Below are positions 53,094 to 61,489 of a stretch of 64,000 nucleotides of DNA, piece after piece. The stretch is from NCBI GenBank assembly GCA_038327195.1, contig JBBQKU010000004.1, forward strand, positions 118,666 to 182,665, read 5' to 3'. Source of the DNA: UBA4416 sp038327195 (GTDB taxonomy: Bacteria > Bacteroidota > Bacteroidia > B-17B0 > Aurantibacillaceae). How positions within the stretch are numbered: position 1 is the first letter of the stretch; every line of letters starts with the position of its first letter. The notes below the pieces were generated by a model. The model saw only the letters and a list, made by a program, of their open reading frames with translations, was not told the DNA's origin and searched no databases. The position numbers and the translations under genes are program-made.

Positions 53094-55023
53094 ACGAATC
53101 CATCATAGCATTCCTTCTAGTTTTCGTTATTTAAATTGGGTTTTTGCATTAGGCCTAATTGTTTTCTTTTTTTATAGGGTATTGTTTTTTGTTATTTATA
53201 AACCCGAAACGTCTTCTGATTTTTCTATAATTATTAAGTCATTCTTTTTTGGCCTTCGATTTGATAATGCTTTGTTTTGTTATTTGTTTTTTATGCCATT
53301 ATTAGTGTTCTTTATTAATGAACTCAATCATAATAAACTTGAACTATTGAAATTATTTTCTGTTTTATATATTGCGATTATATTTCTTCTCTATCAATTT
53401 GTGTATGCTGCCGACATTCCCTATTATAAACAGTTTGGCAATCATTTAAATAAGAACGCACTTTTATGGAAAGACAATGCATCATTTGTTTTGGGCTTTA
53501 TATTTGAAAATTTTTCGTATTGGGGTTTTTTAATGGTTTTTGTTTTAACTGCAATTGTTTCAATTTATTTTTTAATAAAGTTTAATGCAAAACTTAATCA
53601 AGAAATAGCGCATTCAACAAAATCAAAAACGATGAATTTAGTTTTTTGGTTTGTGATTTACGCAAGTGTTTTAGTGTTAGGCGCAAGAGGAACTTTTTCA
53701 CAAAAAACAGCCATGCACGAAGGCTTTGCTATTATATCTTCAAATCCTTTTATTAATAACGTTTGTTTAAATCCTAATTATTGTTTTTTTAAATCACTCA
53801 TTGATGCTGAAACTCATTCAGAATATCATATTCCTGAAAACATAAATGAAAGTTTTTATTTTACTCGTCATTATTTAAATATTTCTGGGTCTAATGCTAG
53901 AAATATTGAAAGGATAGATAGTTCAGAAAATGTAAAAACAAAACCGAATATAGTATTGGTAATTATGGAAAGTATGTCTCTTTCAAAAATGGGATATTAT
54001 CAGTGTAAAAATTTAACTCCAAATCTGCACGAACTAAATAAAGAATCTGTTTTTTTTGACCAGTTTTTTTCATCTGGCATTCATACATACAATGGTTTAT
54101 TTTCTATCACAACTGGTTTTCCAAGTTTGTATGCCGAACATGCATTAAATAATTACACAAAAACAAATTTCGAAGGCCTGGGAACACTTTTAAAAAAACA
54201 AGGTTATGAAACTTTTTTTGGAACAACTCACGATTCTCAATTCGATAATATGGAAGGGTTTTTTAGGTTAAATAATTTTGATAATATTATTAACCAGGAA
54301 AGCATGCCGTCAAGCAAAGTCATTAGTACACTTGGTGTTCCAGACCATGTTTTGTTTGATGAGTTTATTACAAAAGTTAATAATCGAAGTTCGAAATCTA
54401 CCTTTCTGGGTGTTTTAATGACATCAACTGACCATGGTCCCTGGATTATTCCTCAAGATATTAGTTTTAAACCTAGTTCAACAGATGAACAAGAGCGTTG
54501 CACACAATATGCTGATTGGGCTATCGGACAATTTATGCAGAAAGTAAAGAAACAAACGTGGTACAATAATACGGTGTTTTTATTTGTAGCAGATCATGGC
54601 ATTTCTAATGGCCCGTATGAAATGACGTTAACATTTAATCATGTCCCGTTAATTATTCATCAACCTAATAAGTTTAAAGCAGACACGGTTTCATATCCAT
54701 GTTTTCAACCTGATGTTACAGCTACAATTTTGGGAATTGTTGGTGGGTCTTTTAATAATAGAACTTTTGGAATTAATATTTTAAAAAAACACCATCCATT
54801 TGTTGTTTTCTCTGCTGACGATAAATTAGCCTTAATAGATAGTAGTGGGTATTTCTATTATGAAACATTAAGTAATAATCAAAAATACCTTAGGCATTAT
54901 AAAGATTTGGATACTACAAATTATATAAATAAAAAACCATTTAAAGCAGATAGTATGCATAAAAACATGATGCATATTTTTAATACTGCTCAATATTTAA
55001 TTAGAGAGAAGTATTACAACTAA
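53086..55023 (+). CDS. LTA synthase-like membrane sulfatase-family protein
   Basis: A 645-residue protein with five N-terminal membrane helices (1-210) and an outer alkaline-phosphatase-type domain (280-600). Metal and catalytic sites are visible: NIVLVIMESMS, SSGIHTYNGLFS with the nucleophilic Thr, STDHGPW and FVADHGISNG. The layout is that of lipoteichoic-acid-synthase-like transferases. In Bacteroidota these likely transfer phosphoglycerol or phosphoethanolamine to envelope glycans, which is inference. It overlaps recN by 8 bases. Confidence 0.88.
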   Translation: MLKRIHHSIPSSFRYLNWVFALGLIVFFFYRVLFFVIYKPETSSDFSIIIKSFFFGLRFDNALFCYLFFMPLLVFFINELNHNKLELLKLFSVLYIAIIFLLYQFVYAADIPYYKQFGNHLNKNALLWKDNASFVLGFIFENFSYWGFLMVFVLTAIVSIYFLIKFNAKLNQEIAHSTKSKTMNLVFWFVIYASVLVLGARGTFSQKTAMHEGFAIISSNPFINNVCLNPNYCFFKSLIDAETHSEYHIPENINESFYFTRHYLNISGSNARNIERIDSSENVKTKPNIVLVIMESMSLSKMGYYQCKNLTPNLHELNKESVFFDQFFSSGIHTYNGLFSITTGFPSLYAEHALNNYTKTNFEGLGTLLKKQGYETFFGTTHDSQFDNMEGFFRLNNFDNIINQESMPSSKVISTLGVPDHVLFDEFITKVNNRSSKSTFLGVLMTSTDHGPWIIPQDISFKPSSTDEQERCTQYADWAIGQFMQKVKKQTWYNNTVFLFVADHGISNGPYEMTLTFNHVPLIIHQPNKFKADTVSYPCFQPDVTATILGIVGGSFNNRTFGINILKKHHPFVVFSADDKLALIDSSGYFYYETLSNNQKYLRHYKDLDTTNYINKKPFKADSMHKNMMHIFNTAQYLIREKYYN

Positions 55024-55050
55024 GTAAGAAAATTTTCTAACTTTTTTAAT

Positions 55051-55383
55051 TTAGTGAACTGGCGTTTCGTGAGCAGGTTTCTCATGAGTTTCAACACTTT
55101 TTACTGTTGTATCAGCAGCAGTATGAGTTGCGAGTGTATCAACTATTGCTTCAGTTACAGGAGCCTCGGCAGCAGTTTCGTGTCCACCATGTTCAGCTGT
55201 ACCTTTTTCACATTTTGATTCACATTTTTCGCCAGACCCTTCGCAACAACCGTGTTTTGGATTACACGTACTTACTGCTAAAAAAATAAGTAGAACGGTT
55301 ACAAGTCCCATAATTAAGGGAGTACGAAATTGAACTTTTTTAGGTTCGTTAGAATGATTGTGTTCGTCGTGATGTGAGCTCAT
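55051..55383 (-). CDS. Small His/Cys-rich membrane protein
   Basis: A 110-residue protein with a His-rich cytoplasmic start (SSHHDEHNHSNE), one membrane helix (about 24-42), a cysteine cluster CCEGSGEKCESKCEKG and an Ala/Thr/Glu/His tail. The pattern suggests metal binding at the membrane, but no family is recognised. It faces the sulfatase-type gene convergently across 27 bases that include the palindrome AGAAAATTTTCT. Confidence 0.6.
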   Translation of the reverse strand: MSSHHDEHNHSNEPKKVQFRTPLIMGLVTVLLIFLAVSTCNPKHGCCEGSGEKCESKCEKGTAEHGGHETAAEAPVTEAIVDTLATHTAADTTVKSVETHEKPAHETPVH

Positions 55384-55437
55384 AAAGTATAGTTTAAATT
55401 ATGTGGTAAAAATATATTAATTATTCATTATTTAAAA

Positions 55438-56526
55438 TTATTGTACAATAATTTTTAAACTTTGATTTTGACTGTTAGTTGATAAATGAATAAAATATAC
55501 CCCTTTGGCAAAAGTTGAAACATCAATATGATGAATATTAATAATATCATTATTATTTTCAAAAACTATAGTTTGCATAACTTTTCCTTGTAAATCAGTC
55601 ATTGTAGCCTTAACAGGCGCTTCATTTCTAGGCAATAATAGGGTAATCTGAGTGCTGGACGGATTTGGGAATGATCCTAACGCTAATGGATTTAAATTTT
55701 CATTTTTTAAGCCTACAAACGTTTTGATGTTATCTCTATATTTAAATTGTGTTGGTGTAAAATTTGACCCAATTAAAGTGCCAATTACTTCAAAATACGG
55801 AATTTTTTCGCCAAGGCTAAGCCATTGATATCTTCGCTCATAATTAGGAAAGCCTAACTTGTTAAAAGGAATTGGTAACGCATTAATGGTGATTGTATCT
55901 ATTGAAAATTGAGTTGTAATTACCCTTAAGCAATTCGCTGTTCCATAAGGTGTTGTAATCGTACCCCAGCCATCAGCCTCTGTTATTCTATAGCCATGTT
56001 TTTTGTATGTAAAAGGAATTAGCGTACTTGTTGGAGTGGTTAAACTAAATCTGGTGGAATCTCTGTCTAAATAATTTAATGGAAATTTGTATAATTCATC
56101 TTCATCAGTAAATGTAGCCCCAACCGGAACACCCGATAAAGTTAAGCCTAGGCCTTCTGAATTAAAAGAAGTTGTTCCATTTTTTTTATAAAAACTATAT
56201 ATGTTTTTAATAGAAAATGTTGAAATTGGAATAGGAACAGAATCAATAGTTTTTTCTCCATATTTAGGTGGAAGAAAATAAAAGAAATAAGGCGTTGATA
56301 ATGAACCTTTAAATTCACGTAAAGCTTGACTTATCGGTCTCAACGTATCAAAGTGCCAAATATAATTTGCGCCAGTAACAGTATAATTTCCGACACTACT
56401 TTGTTTGGCATTACTGTAACGAATTGTATCGCCAGAAACTGGCATGTTTGATACAGAAATAGAAATCTGAGATTTTACTGCTAGTATCTGTAAAAAAAAC
56501 AAGACTATGTAAAAATTATGCTTCAT
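55438..56526 (-). CDS. Secreted protein with type IX secretion sorting domain
   Basis: A 362-residue protein with a signal peptide (MKHNFYIVLFFLQILAVKS), a beta-rich body of unknown function (20-275) and a C-terminal type A sorting domain (about 285-362): GSFPNPSSTQITLLLP, VKATMTDLQGKVMQ and FAKGVYFIHLSTNSQ. It would be exported by the type IX system and fixed to or released from the cell surface. No catalytic motif was seen. Confidence 0.8.
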   Translation of the reverse strand: MKHNFYIVLFFLQILAVKSQISISVSNMPVSGDTIRYSNAKQSSVGNYTVTGANYIWHFDTLRPISQALREFKGSLSTPYFFYFLPPKYGEKTIDSVPIPISTFSIKNIYSFYKKNGTTSFNSEGLGLTLSGVPVGATFTDEDELYKFPLNYLDRDSTRFSLTTPTSTLIPFTYKKHGYRITEADGWGTITTPYGTANCLRVITTQFSIDTITINALPIPFNKLGFPNYERRYQWLSLGEKIPYFEVIGTLIGSNFTPTQFKYRDNIKTFVGLKNENLNPLALGSFPNPSSTQITLLLPRNEAPVKATMTDLQGKVMQTIVFENNNDIINIHHIDVSTFAKGVYFIHLSTNSQNQSLKIIVQ

Positions 56527-56584
56527 GGATTAGAGATTTAATTTAGGAACATTGAAATTATGATAGTCTTGTTTTTAAATTGAA

Positions 56585-57595
56585 TTATCCTTTCATATCC
56601 TGAATATCTAACATACCAATTGGTTTGCCATTTTCAGTTACTACGATTGTATCAACATTTGTTTTCTTAAATAAAACGCTAGCGTCATTTAATAATACAT
56701 TTGCATCGATTGTGATTGGTTCTCTATATTCTAAATCAGATAAATTTTTTGCTAAAATATCTCTTCCTTTTTCGCCAATTAATTTACGAAGACTTCCATC
56801 TGTAAATACGCCTTTAATGCTTCCGTCAGCTTTTGTAACAGTAACTGCTCCAAATCCGAATTCTGTCATTTTAACAATAGCATCTGTTACTGATGTACTT
56901 TCAACAACTAATGGGTTAGTTGATTTAATCGCTTCTTTAACTCTAACCATCATTAAGCGTGTATCTTGAATAAATTGATCAGTACCTAATGTAGTGAAGT
57001 TATTTTCAGTTAATTGTTTAATGATTTTTAATGGAACAGTAATTGTATGAACGCCAATATTGATAGCATTACGCACATGCTCAGCATGACGCACAGAAGA
57101 GAACATGATTTTTGTATCATATCCATAAACTTCAACAGCATCAACACATTGCTCCACTAATGCTAAAGCATCATGTCCTTGGTCTTGTAAACGACCAACT
57201 AATGGACATACGTATGTTGCGCCTGCTTGCATAGCCATATAAGCTTGTTGCAAAGTATATACTAAATGTACGTTTACTAAATACCCTTTGTCGCGTAACA
57301 TTTTACAAGCTCTTACGCCTTCTAATGAAACTGGGATTTTAAATACGGTTTTTTTAGGATCTAAACCCAAAGCTAACTGACGCTCAGCTTCAGCTAAAAC
57401 CTCTTCAGCAGTATTACCTAAAGCTTCAATTTGAAGTACAGGCACTATTTTACTTAATTTTACAATTGTACCATCAATATCAGTAATCCCTTCCTTTTGC
57501 ATAAAGGTTGGAGTAGTTGTTAAGCCACTTAAAAATCCTAATTTAAAACCTTCTTCAATTTCTTTAAGGTTAGCTGAGTCTAAATATAATTCCAT
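56585..57595 (-). CDS. Transaldolase (FSA/TalC type) fused to a CBS domain pair
   Basis: A 336-residue two-part protein. Residues 1-215 match the short transaldolase/fructose-6-phosphate aldolase family: MELYLDSANLKEIEEG, SGLTTTPT, the Schiff-base lysine K86 in TVFKIPVSLEG and YVCPLVGRLQDQGHDA. Residues 222-336 are two CBS motifs (VTDAIVKMTEFGFGAVTVT, KGVFTDGSLRKLI; DTIVVTENGKPIGMLDI) like those after arabinose-5-phosphate isomerase. CBS pairs usually bind nucleotides, so the enzyme may be regulated. A -7 element lies at 57619-57626. Confidence 0.9.
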   Translation of the reverse strand: MELYLDSANLKEIEEGFKLGFLSGLTTTPTFMQKEGITDIDGTIVKLSKIVPVLQIEALGNTAEEVLAEAERQLALGLDPKKTVFKIPVSLEGVRACKMLRDKGYLVNVHLVYTLQQAYMAMQAGATYVCPLVGRLQDQGHDALALVEQCVDAVEVYGYDTKIMFSSVRHAEHVRNAINIGVHTITVPLKIIKQLTENNFTTLGTDQFIQDTRLMMVRVKEAIKSTNPLVVESTSVTDAIVKMTEFGFGAVTVTKADGSIKGVFTDGSLRKLIGEKGRDILAKNLSDLEYREPITIDANVLLNDASVLFKKTNVDTIVVTENGKPIGMLDIQDMKG

Positions 57596-57618
57596 GTTTT
57601 TATTTTATTATTAAGTTC

Positions 57619-57626
57619 CAAATATA
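57619..57626 (-). promoter_or_regulatory. -7 element before transaldolase-CBS gene
   Basis: The minus strand reads TATATTTG, an exact TAnnTTTG match 24 bases before the start codon; no clear -33 TTG was found at the usual distance. Confidence 0.4.
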
Positions 57627-57703
57627 ACCTATTTTTTTTAATTAAATTAATCGCAATTAGCTAAAGATTTTGCAATCCGAATGCCCTTAAAAAGGCCGAT
57701 TTT

Positions 57704-58894
57704 TTAATCAATGGCACTTACTCCAGGTAATGTTCCGTTTTCAATATATTCTAATAAGGCTCCGCCACCAGTGCTCACATAACTTACTTGACTTGCTAAA
57801 TTATATTTATTAATAGCTGCAACACTATCTCCGCCTCCAATAAGACTGAATGCCCCATTTTTGGTAGCCTCACAAATAGCAAAAGCAACTTCTTTTGTAC
57901 CTTTCTCAAAACTACTCATTTCAAAAACGCCCATTGGTCCGTTCCATAAAATGGTTTTAGAGTTTTTTATGACCTCCGAATAGGTTTTTATTGTTTCTGA
58001 ACTTATATCTAAGCCCATCCATCCATCAGGGATTTCATTAATATTACAATGTTTTACAGAAGCATCATTTGCAAAATTATCAGCAATTACAGCATCAGTA
58101 GGTATATATAAGTTAACGCCTTTTGCTTTTGCTTTGGTTAATAATTCTTTTGCCAAATCTAATTTATCATCTTCACATAATGATTTACCAATAGTTCCAC
58201 CCATAGCTTTAACAAATGTAAATGCCATGCCGCCACCAATTAAAATGTTATTGGCTTTATTCATCAATTGTTCTATAATTAAAATCTTATCACTCACTTT
58301 TGCTCCGCCAACTATAGCTGTAAATGGAGCTTCTGCGCCATTAATTACTTTATTGATGCTAGCCACTTCGTTAGCCATTACATAACCTAAACATTTTGCA
58401 TCTGGTTTAAAAAATTGTGCAATTACAGCAGTTGATGCGTGCGAACGGTGAGCTGTTCCAAAAGCGTCATTTACATAAATATCACCATGCTTGCTTAATT
58501 TTTCCGCAAACGCTAAATCTCCTTTTTCTTCTTCCTTGTAAAAACGTAAGTTTTCTAAAAGTAATATTTGGCCTGGCTTTAAATTAGAAGATAATTTCAA
58601 AGCTTCTTCACTGATGCAATCATCGGCAAACTCAACAGGTAGTCCTACTAAATCGCTAATTGTTTTAACAGTATGCTTTAAAGAATATTTATTTTCAGGC
58701 CCATTTTTAGGACGACCTAAATGGGACATTAAAACAACACTTCCGCCAAGTTCTATTATTTTTTTAATTGTTGGAATGGCAGCAACGATACGTGTTGTGT
58801 CTGTTACCTCAAAATTATCATTTAGCGGCACGTTAAAATCTACTCTTACTAAAGCGCGTTTATTTAAAAAATTTAGGTTGTCGATGGTTTTCAT
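57704..58894 (-). CDS. pgk: Phosphoglycerate kinase
   Basis: A 396-residue glycolytic kinase that makes ATP from 1,3-bisphosphoglycerate. The two-domain pattern is intact: RALVRVDFNVPLND, VLMSHLGRPK, LLENLRFYKEEE, DAFGTAHRSHAS, FTAIVGGAKVSDKI, NILIGGGMAFTF, WNGPMGVFE and the ATP-binding GGGDSVAAI. Length is typical. Confidence 0.97.
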   Translation of the reverse strand: MKTIDNLNFLNKRALVRVDFNVPLNDNFEVTDTTRIVAAIPTIKKIIELGGSVVLMSHLGRPKNGPENKYSLKHTVKTISDLVGLPVEFADDCISEEALKLSSNLKPGQILLLENLRFYKEEEKGDLAFAEKLSKHGDIYVNDAFGTAHRSHASTAVIAQFFKPDAKCLGYVMANEVASINKVINGAEAPFTAIVGGAKVSDKILIIEQLMNKANNILIGGGMAFTFVKAMGGTIGKSLCEDDKLDLAKELLTKAKAKGVNLYIPTDAVIADNFANDASVKHCNINEIPDGWMGLDISSETIKTYSEVIKNSKTILWNGPMGVFEMSSFEKGTKEVAFAICEATKNGAFSLIGGGDSVAAINKYNLASQVSYVSTGGGALLEYIENGTLPGVSAID

Positions 58895-58913
58895 TTTTTA
58901 GTTTTTTAGGTCG

Positions 58914-58921
58914 CAAAAGTA
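58914..58921 (-). promoter_or_regulatory. -7 element before pgk
   Basis: The minus strand reads TACTTTTG, an exact TAnnTTTG match 20 bases before the pgk start; no -33 element is clear. Confidence 0.4.
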
Positions 58922-58942
58922 AATATTTTTTCAACATATTGT

Positions 58943-59305
58943 TTATCCATGATAAACCCTCGAAAACACGATTAAGCCATTTTCAATTTCTAAAACTTCA
59001 CCAACCATTAAATCTTCATCTCCATCGGCATGTCGAATGTATTCCATAAAAACTTGATAATCGTCTGCTGTTAATTTCTTTACCTCATATTTTAAACTTG
59101 GTATACGGTCAAAAGCATCTTTCCACCAACTTCTTAATTCATTTTTGCCAGAAATTAAACCTTGCGTTTCGGGTAAACGAATTTTTAATTTTGGACTGTA
59201 ATGCTTTGCTGTTTCACTATATAGGCTCAATAGGTTTTCTAAATGATGCGTATTAAAGGCTTCGAACCACTTAATAGCAATTTGTTTATTTTGATTACTT
59301 AACAT
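58943..59305 (-). CDS. NTF2/SnoaL-like protein
   Basis: A 120-residue small alpha-beta cone protein of the nuclear transport factor 2-like superfamily: KQIAIKWFEAFNTHHLENLLSLYSE in two helices, GKNELRSWWKDAFDRIPSL and VFMEYIRHADG. Members range from isomerases to ligand-binding proteins, and no specific activity can be read from the residues. It is divergent from the UbiD-like gene. Confidence 0.75.
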   Translation of the reverse strand: MLSNQNKQIAIKWFEAFNTHHLENLLSLYSETAKHYSPKLKIRLPETQGLISGKNELRSWWKDAFDRIPSLKYEVKKLTADDYQVFMEYIRHADGDEDLMVGEVLEIENGLIVFSRVYHG

Positions 59306-59319
59306 ATAAATTAAAACAT

Positions 59320-59327
59320 CAAATGTA
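59320..59327 (-). promoter_or_regulatory. -7 element before NTF2-like gene
   Basis: The minus strand reads TACATTTG, an exact TAnnTTTG match 14 bases before the start codon. Confidence 0.4.
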
Positions 59328-59373
59328 AATATTAATTTAAACCTCTTTATATTTAAAGTGTTTAATTAGTGAT

Positions 59374-61215
59374 ATGTATAAAGATTTAAAATCCTGTCTC
59401 AACGACTTAGAAAAAAATAAACTTTTAGTGAGGATAACCGAAGAAGTTGACCCTCATTTAGAAATGGCAGCAATTCAGTTAAGAGTTTATGAAATGCATG
59501 GGCCAGCCTTGTTGTTTGAAAATGTGAAAGGTTGTGAGTTTAAATGTGCGAGTAATATTTTTGGAACGTTAGATAGAAGTAAATTTATTTTCAGAGATAC
59601 GTTTACAAAAATGCAAACCCTGATTGATTTAAAAAACAATCCTATCAAAGGCTTGAAAAACCCTTTTAAATATATCGATATTGCCTTAACAGCATTTTCT
59701 GCATTACCTTTAAAAAATCCTTTTTCAAAACCCGTTTTATATAAAGAAACAACCATTGATAAATTACCGTTAATTAAACATTGGGAAAAAGATGGCGGCG
59801 CTTTTGTAACACTTCCTCAAGTTTATACCGAAGATGCTGATAAGCCAGGAATTATGAATTCCAATTTAGGAATGTATCGTATTCAATTAACAGGTAATGA
59901 TTATATATTAAATAAAGAAATAGGTTTACATTACCAACTGCATCGTGGCATTGGTGTACATCAGGCAAAAGCAAATAAATTGGGAAAACCATTAAAGGTT
60001 TCTATTTTTATTGGTGGTCCACCAAGCCATACACTTGCAGCTGTAATGCCTTTACCAGAAGGTTTGAGCGAAGCAACTTTTGCAGGCGCCTTAGGCAAAA
60101 GACGTTTTAGATATGTTTATAAAGATGGATTTTGTATCAGTACAGATGCTGATTTTGTTATTACTGGTGAAGTTTTTCCAAACGAAAATAAACCTGAAGG
60201 TCCGTTTGGTGATCATTTGGGTTATTATAGTTTAAAACATGATTTCCCTTTAATGAAAGTGCATAAAGTATATCATCGCAAAGATGCAATATGGGCATTT
60301 ACTGCTGTAGGCAGGCCACCACAAGAAGATACAAGTTTTGGAGAGTTGATACATGAATTAACTGGCGACGCTATTAAACATGAATTGCCAGGTGTAAAAG
60401 AAGTTCATGCAGTTGATGCAGCAGGCGTTCATCCTTTATTATTAGCAATAGGTAGTGAGCGTTATACGCCCTATAGTCAAACAAAACAGCCTGCCGAATT
60501 GCTTACTCAAGCAAATCTTATTTTAGGAAAAGGCCAATTAAGTTTAGCGAAATTTTTATTTATAACTGCTGACGATACTCAAAAAGTTAACACGCATAAC
60601 GAAAAAGAGTTTTACAAATATATGCTCGAACGAATTGATTTAAAAAGAGACTTACATTTTTACACAAACACAAGCATCGATACGTTAGATTATAGCGGAA
60701 CGGGATTAAATAGTGGAAGTAAATTAGTGATAGCAGCTTATGGCGATAAAAAAAGAGAATTGGGAGTTGTAATAGCAGATGATTTCACGACATTAAAAAC
60801 TTTTACAAAACCACAAATTGCGTTTGATGGCGTTTTGATTTTTCAAGGGAATAAATTTGAATCTTACGAAAAAGCCAAACAAGAATTTGAAGCGTTTAAT
60901 GATGAAGTGAAACAGAAAAATAATTTGTTTAGTCAGTTTCCTTTAATTGTAATTGCTGATGATTCAAGTTTTACAGCGGAGAATTTAAAAAATTGGTTAT
61001 GGGTTACTTTTACGCGTTCTAACCCTAGTCATGATGTTTATGGAATAAATTCTAAAACAGAATTTAAACATTTTAGTTGCGATGCCATGATAATTGATGC
61101 AAGAATAAAGCCTCATCATGCTCCCATTTTAGAAAAAAACCCAGATGTTGAAAAACGAATCGATAAATTATTTGAAAAAGGAGGAAGCCTTTATAATTTG
61201 AAAAAAGTTAAATAA
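59374..61215 (+). CDS. UbiD-family decarboxylase
   Basis: A 613-residue decarboxylase that uses prenylated FMN. Recognisable parts are the N-terminal LRVYEMHGPALLFENVKG, central IGLHYQLHRGIGVHQAKA with the substrate-side residues, VSIFIGGPPSHTLAAVMPLPEG, EGPFGDHLGYYS, and GELIHELTGDAIKHELPGVKEVHAV. The length and C-terminal extension match the Bacteroidota group often annotated as menaquinone-pathway decarboxylase; that role is inferred. No partner UbiX gene lies in the window. Confidence 0.9.
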   Translation: MYKDLKSCLNDLEKNKLLVRITEEVDPHLEMAAIQLRVYEMHGPALLFENVKGCEFKCASNIFGTLDRSKFIFRDTFTKMQTLIDLKNNPIKGLKNPFKYIDIALTAFSALPLKNPFSKPVLYKETTIDKLPLIKHWEKDGGAFVTLPQVYTEDADKPGIMNSNLGMYRIQLTGNDYILNKEIGLHYQLHRGIGVHQAKANKLGKPLKVSIFIGGPPSHTLAAVMPLPEGLSEATFAGALGKRRFRYVYKDGFCISTDADFVITGEVFPNENKPEGPFGDHLGYYSLKHDFPLMKVHKVYHRKDAIWAFTAVGRPPQEDTSFGELIHELTGDAIKHELPGVKEVHAVDAAGVHPLLLAIGSERYTPYSQTKQPAELLTQANLILGKGQLSLAKFLFITADDTQKVNTHNEKEFYKYMLERIDLKRDLHFYTNTSIDTLDYSGTGLNSGSKLVIAAYGDKKRELGVVIADDFTTLKTFTKPQIAFDGVLIFQGNKFESYEKAKQEFEAFNDEVKQKNNLFSQFPLIVIADDSSFTAENLKNWLWVTFTRSNPSHDVYGINSKTEFKHFSCDAMIIDARIKPHHAPILEKNPDVEKRIDKLFEKGGSLYNLKKVK

Positions 61216-61489
61216 TTTTTTGTCTTTTTGTTTAATTAAAAATAAATATTTAGCGTTTTCTAAAAAAGTTTAGATTTTTTTTACCATATTTTTACAGTTT
61301 TGACGATCGATTTCAATTATTTTTTTTGTTAAAATTTTATTTCAGTCTTCCATAAGTGTTTAAAACAAAGCCTTTTTAAGACAATCAACAATCAAAACAA
61401 ATTTCAGACTAATATTATTTTTTAACACTTGTAAATTTTTTTTAGAAAAAATATTTTGTAAATTGTGATTAACTAAACAACAATTCATA

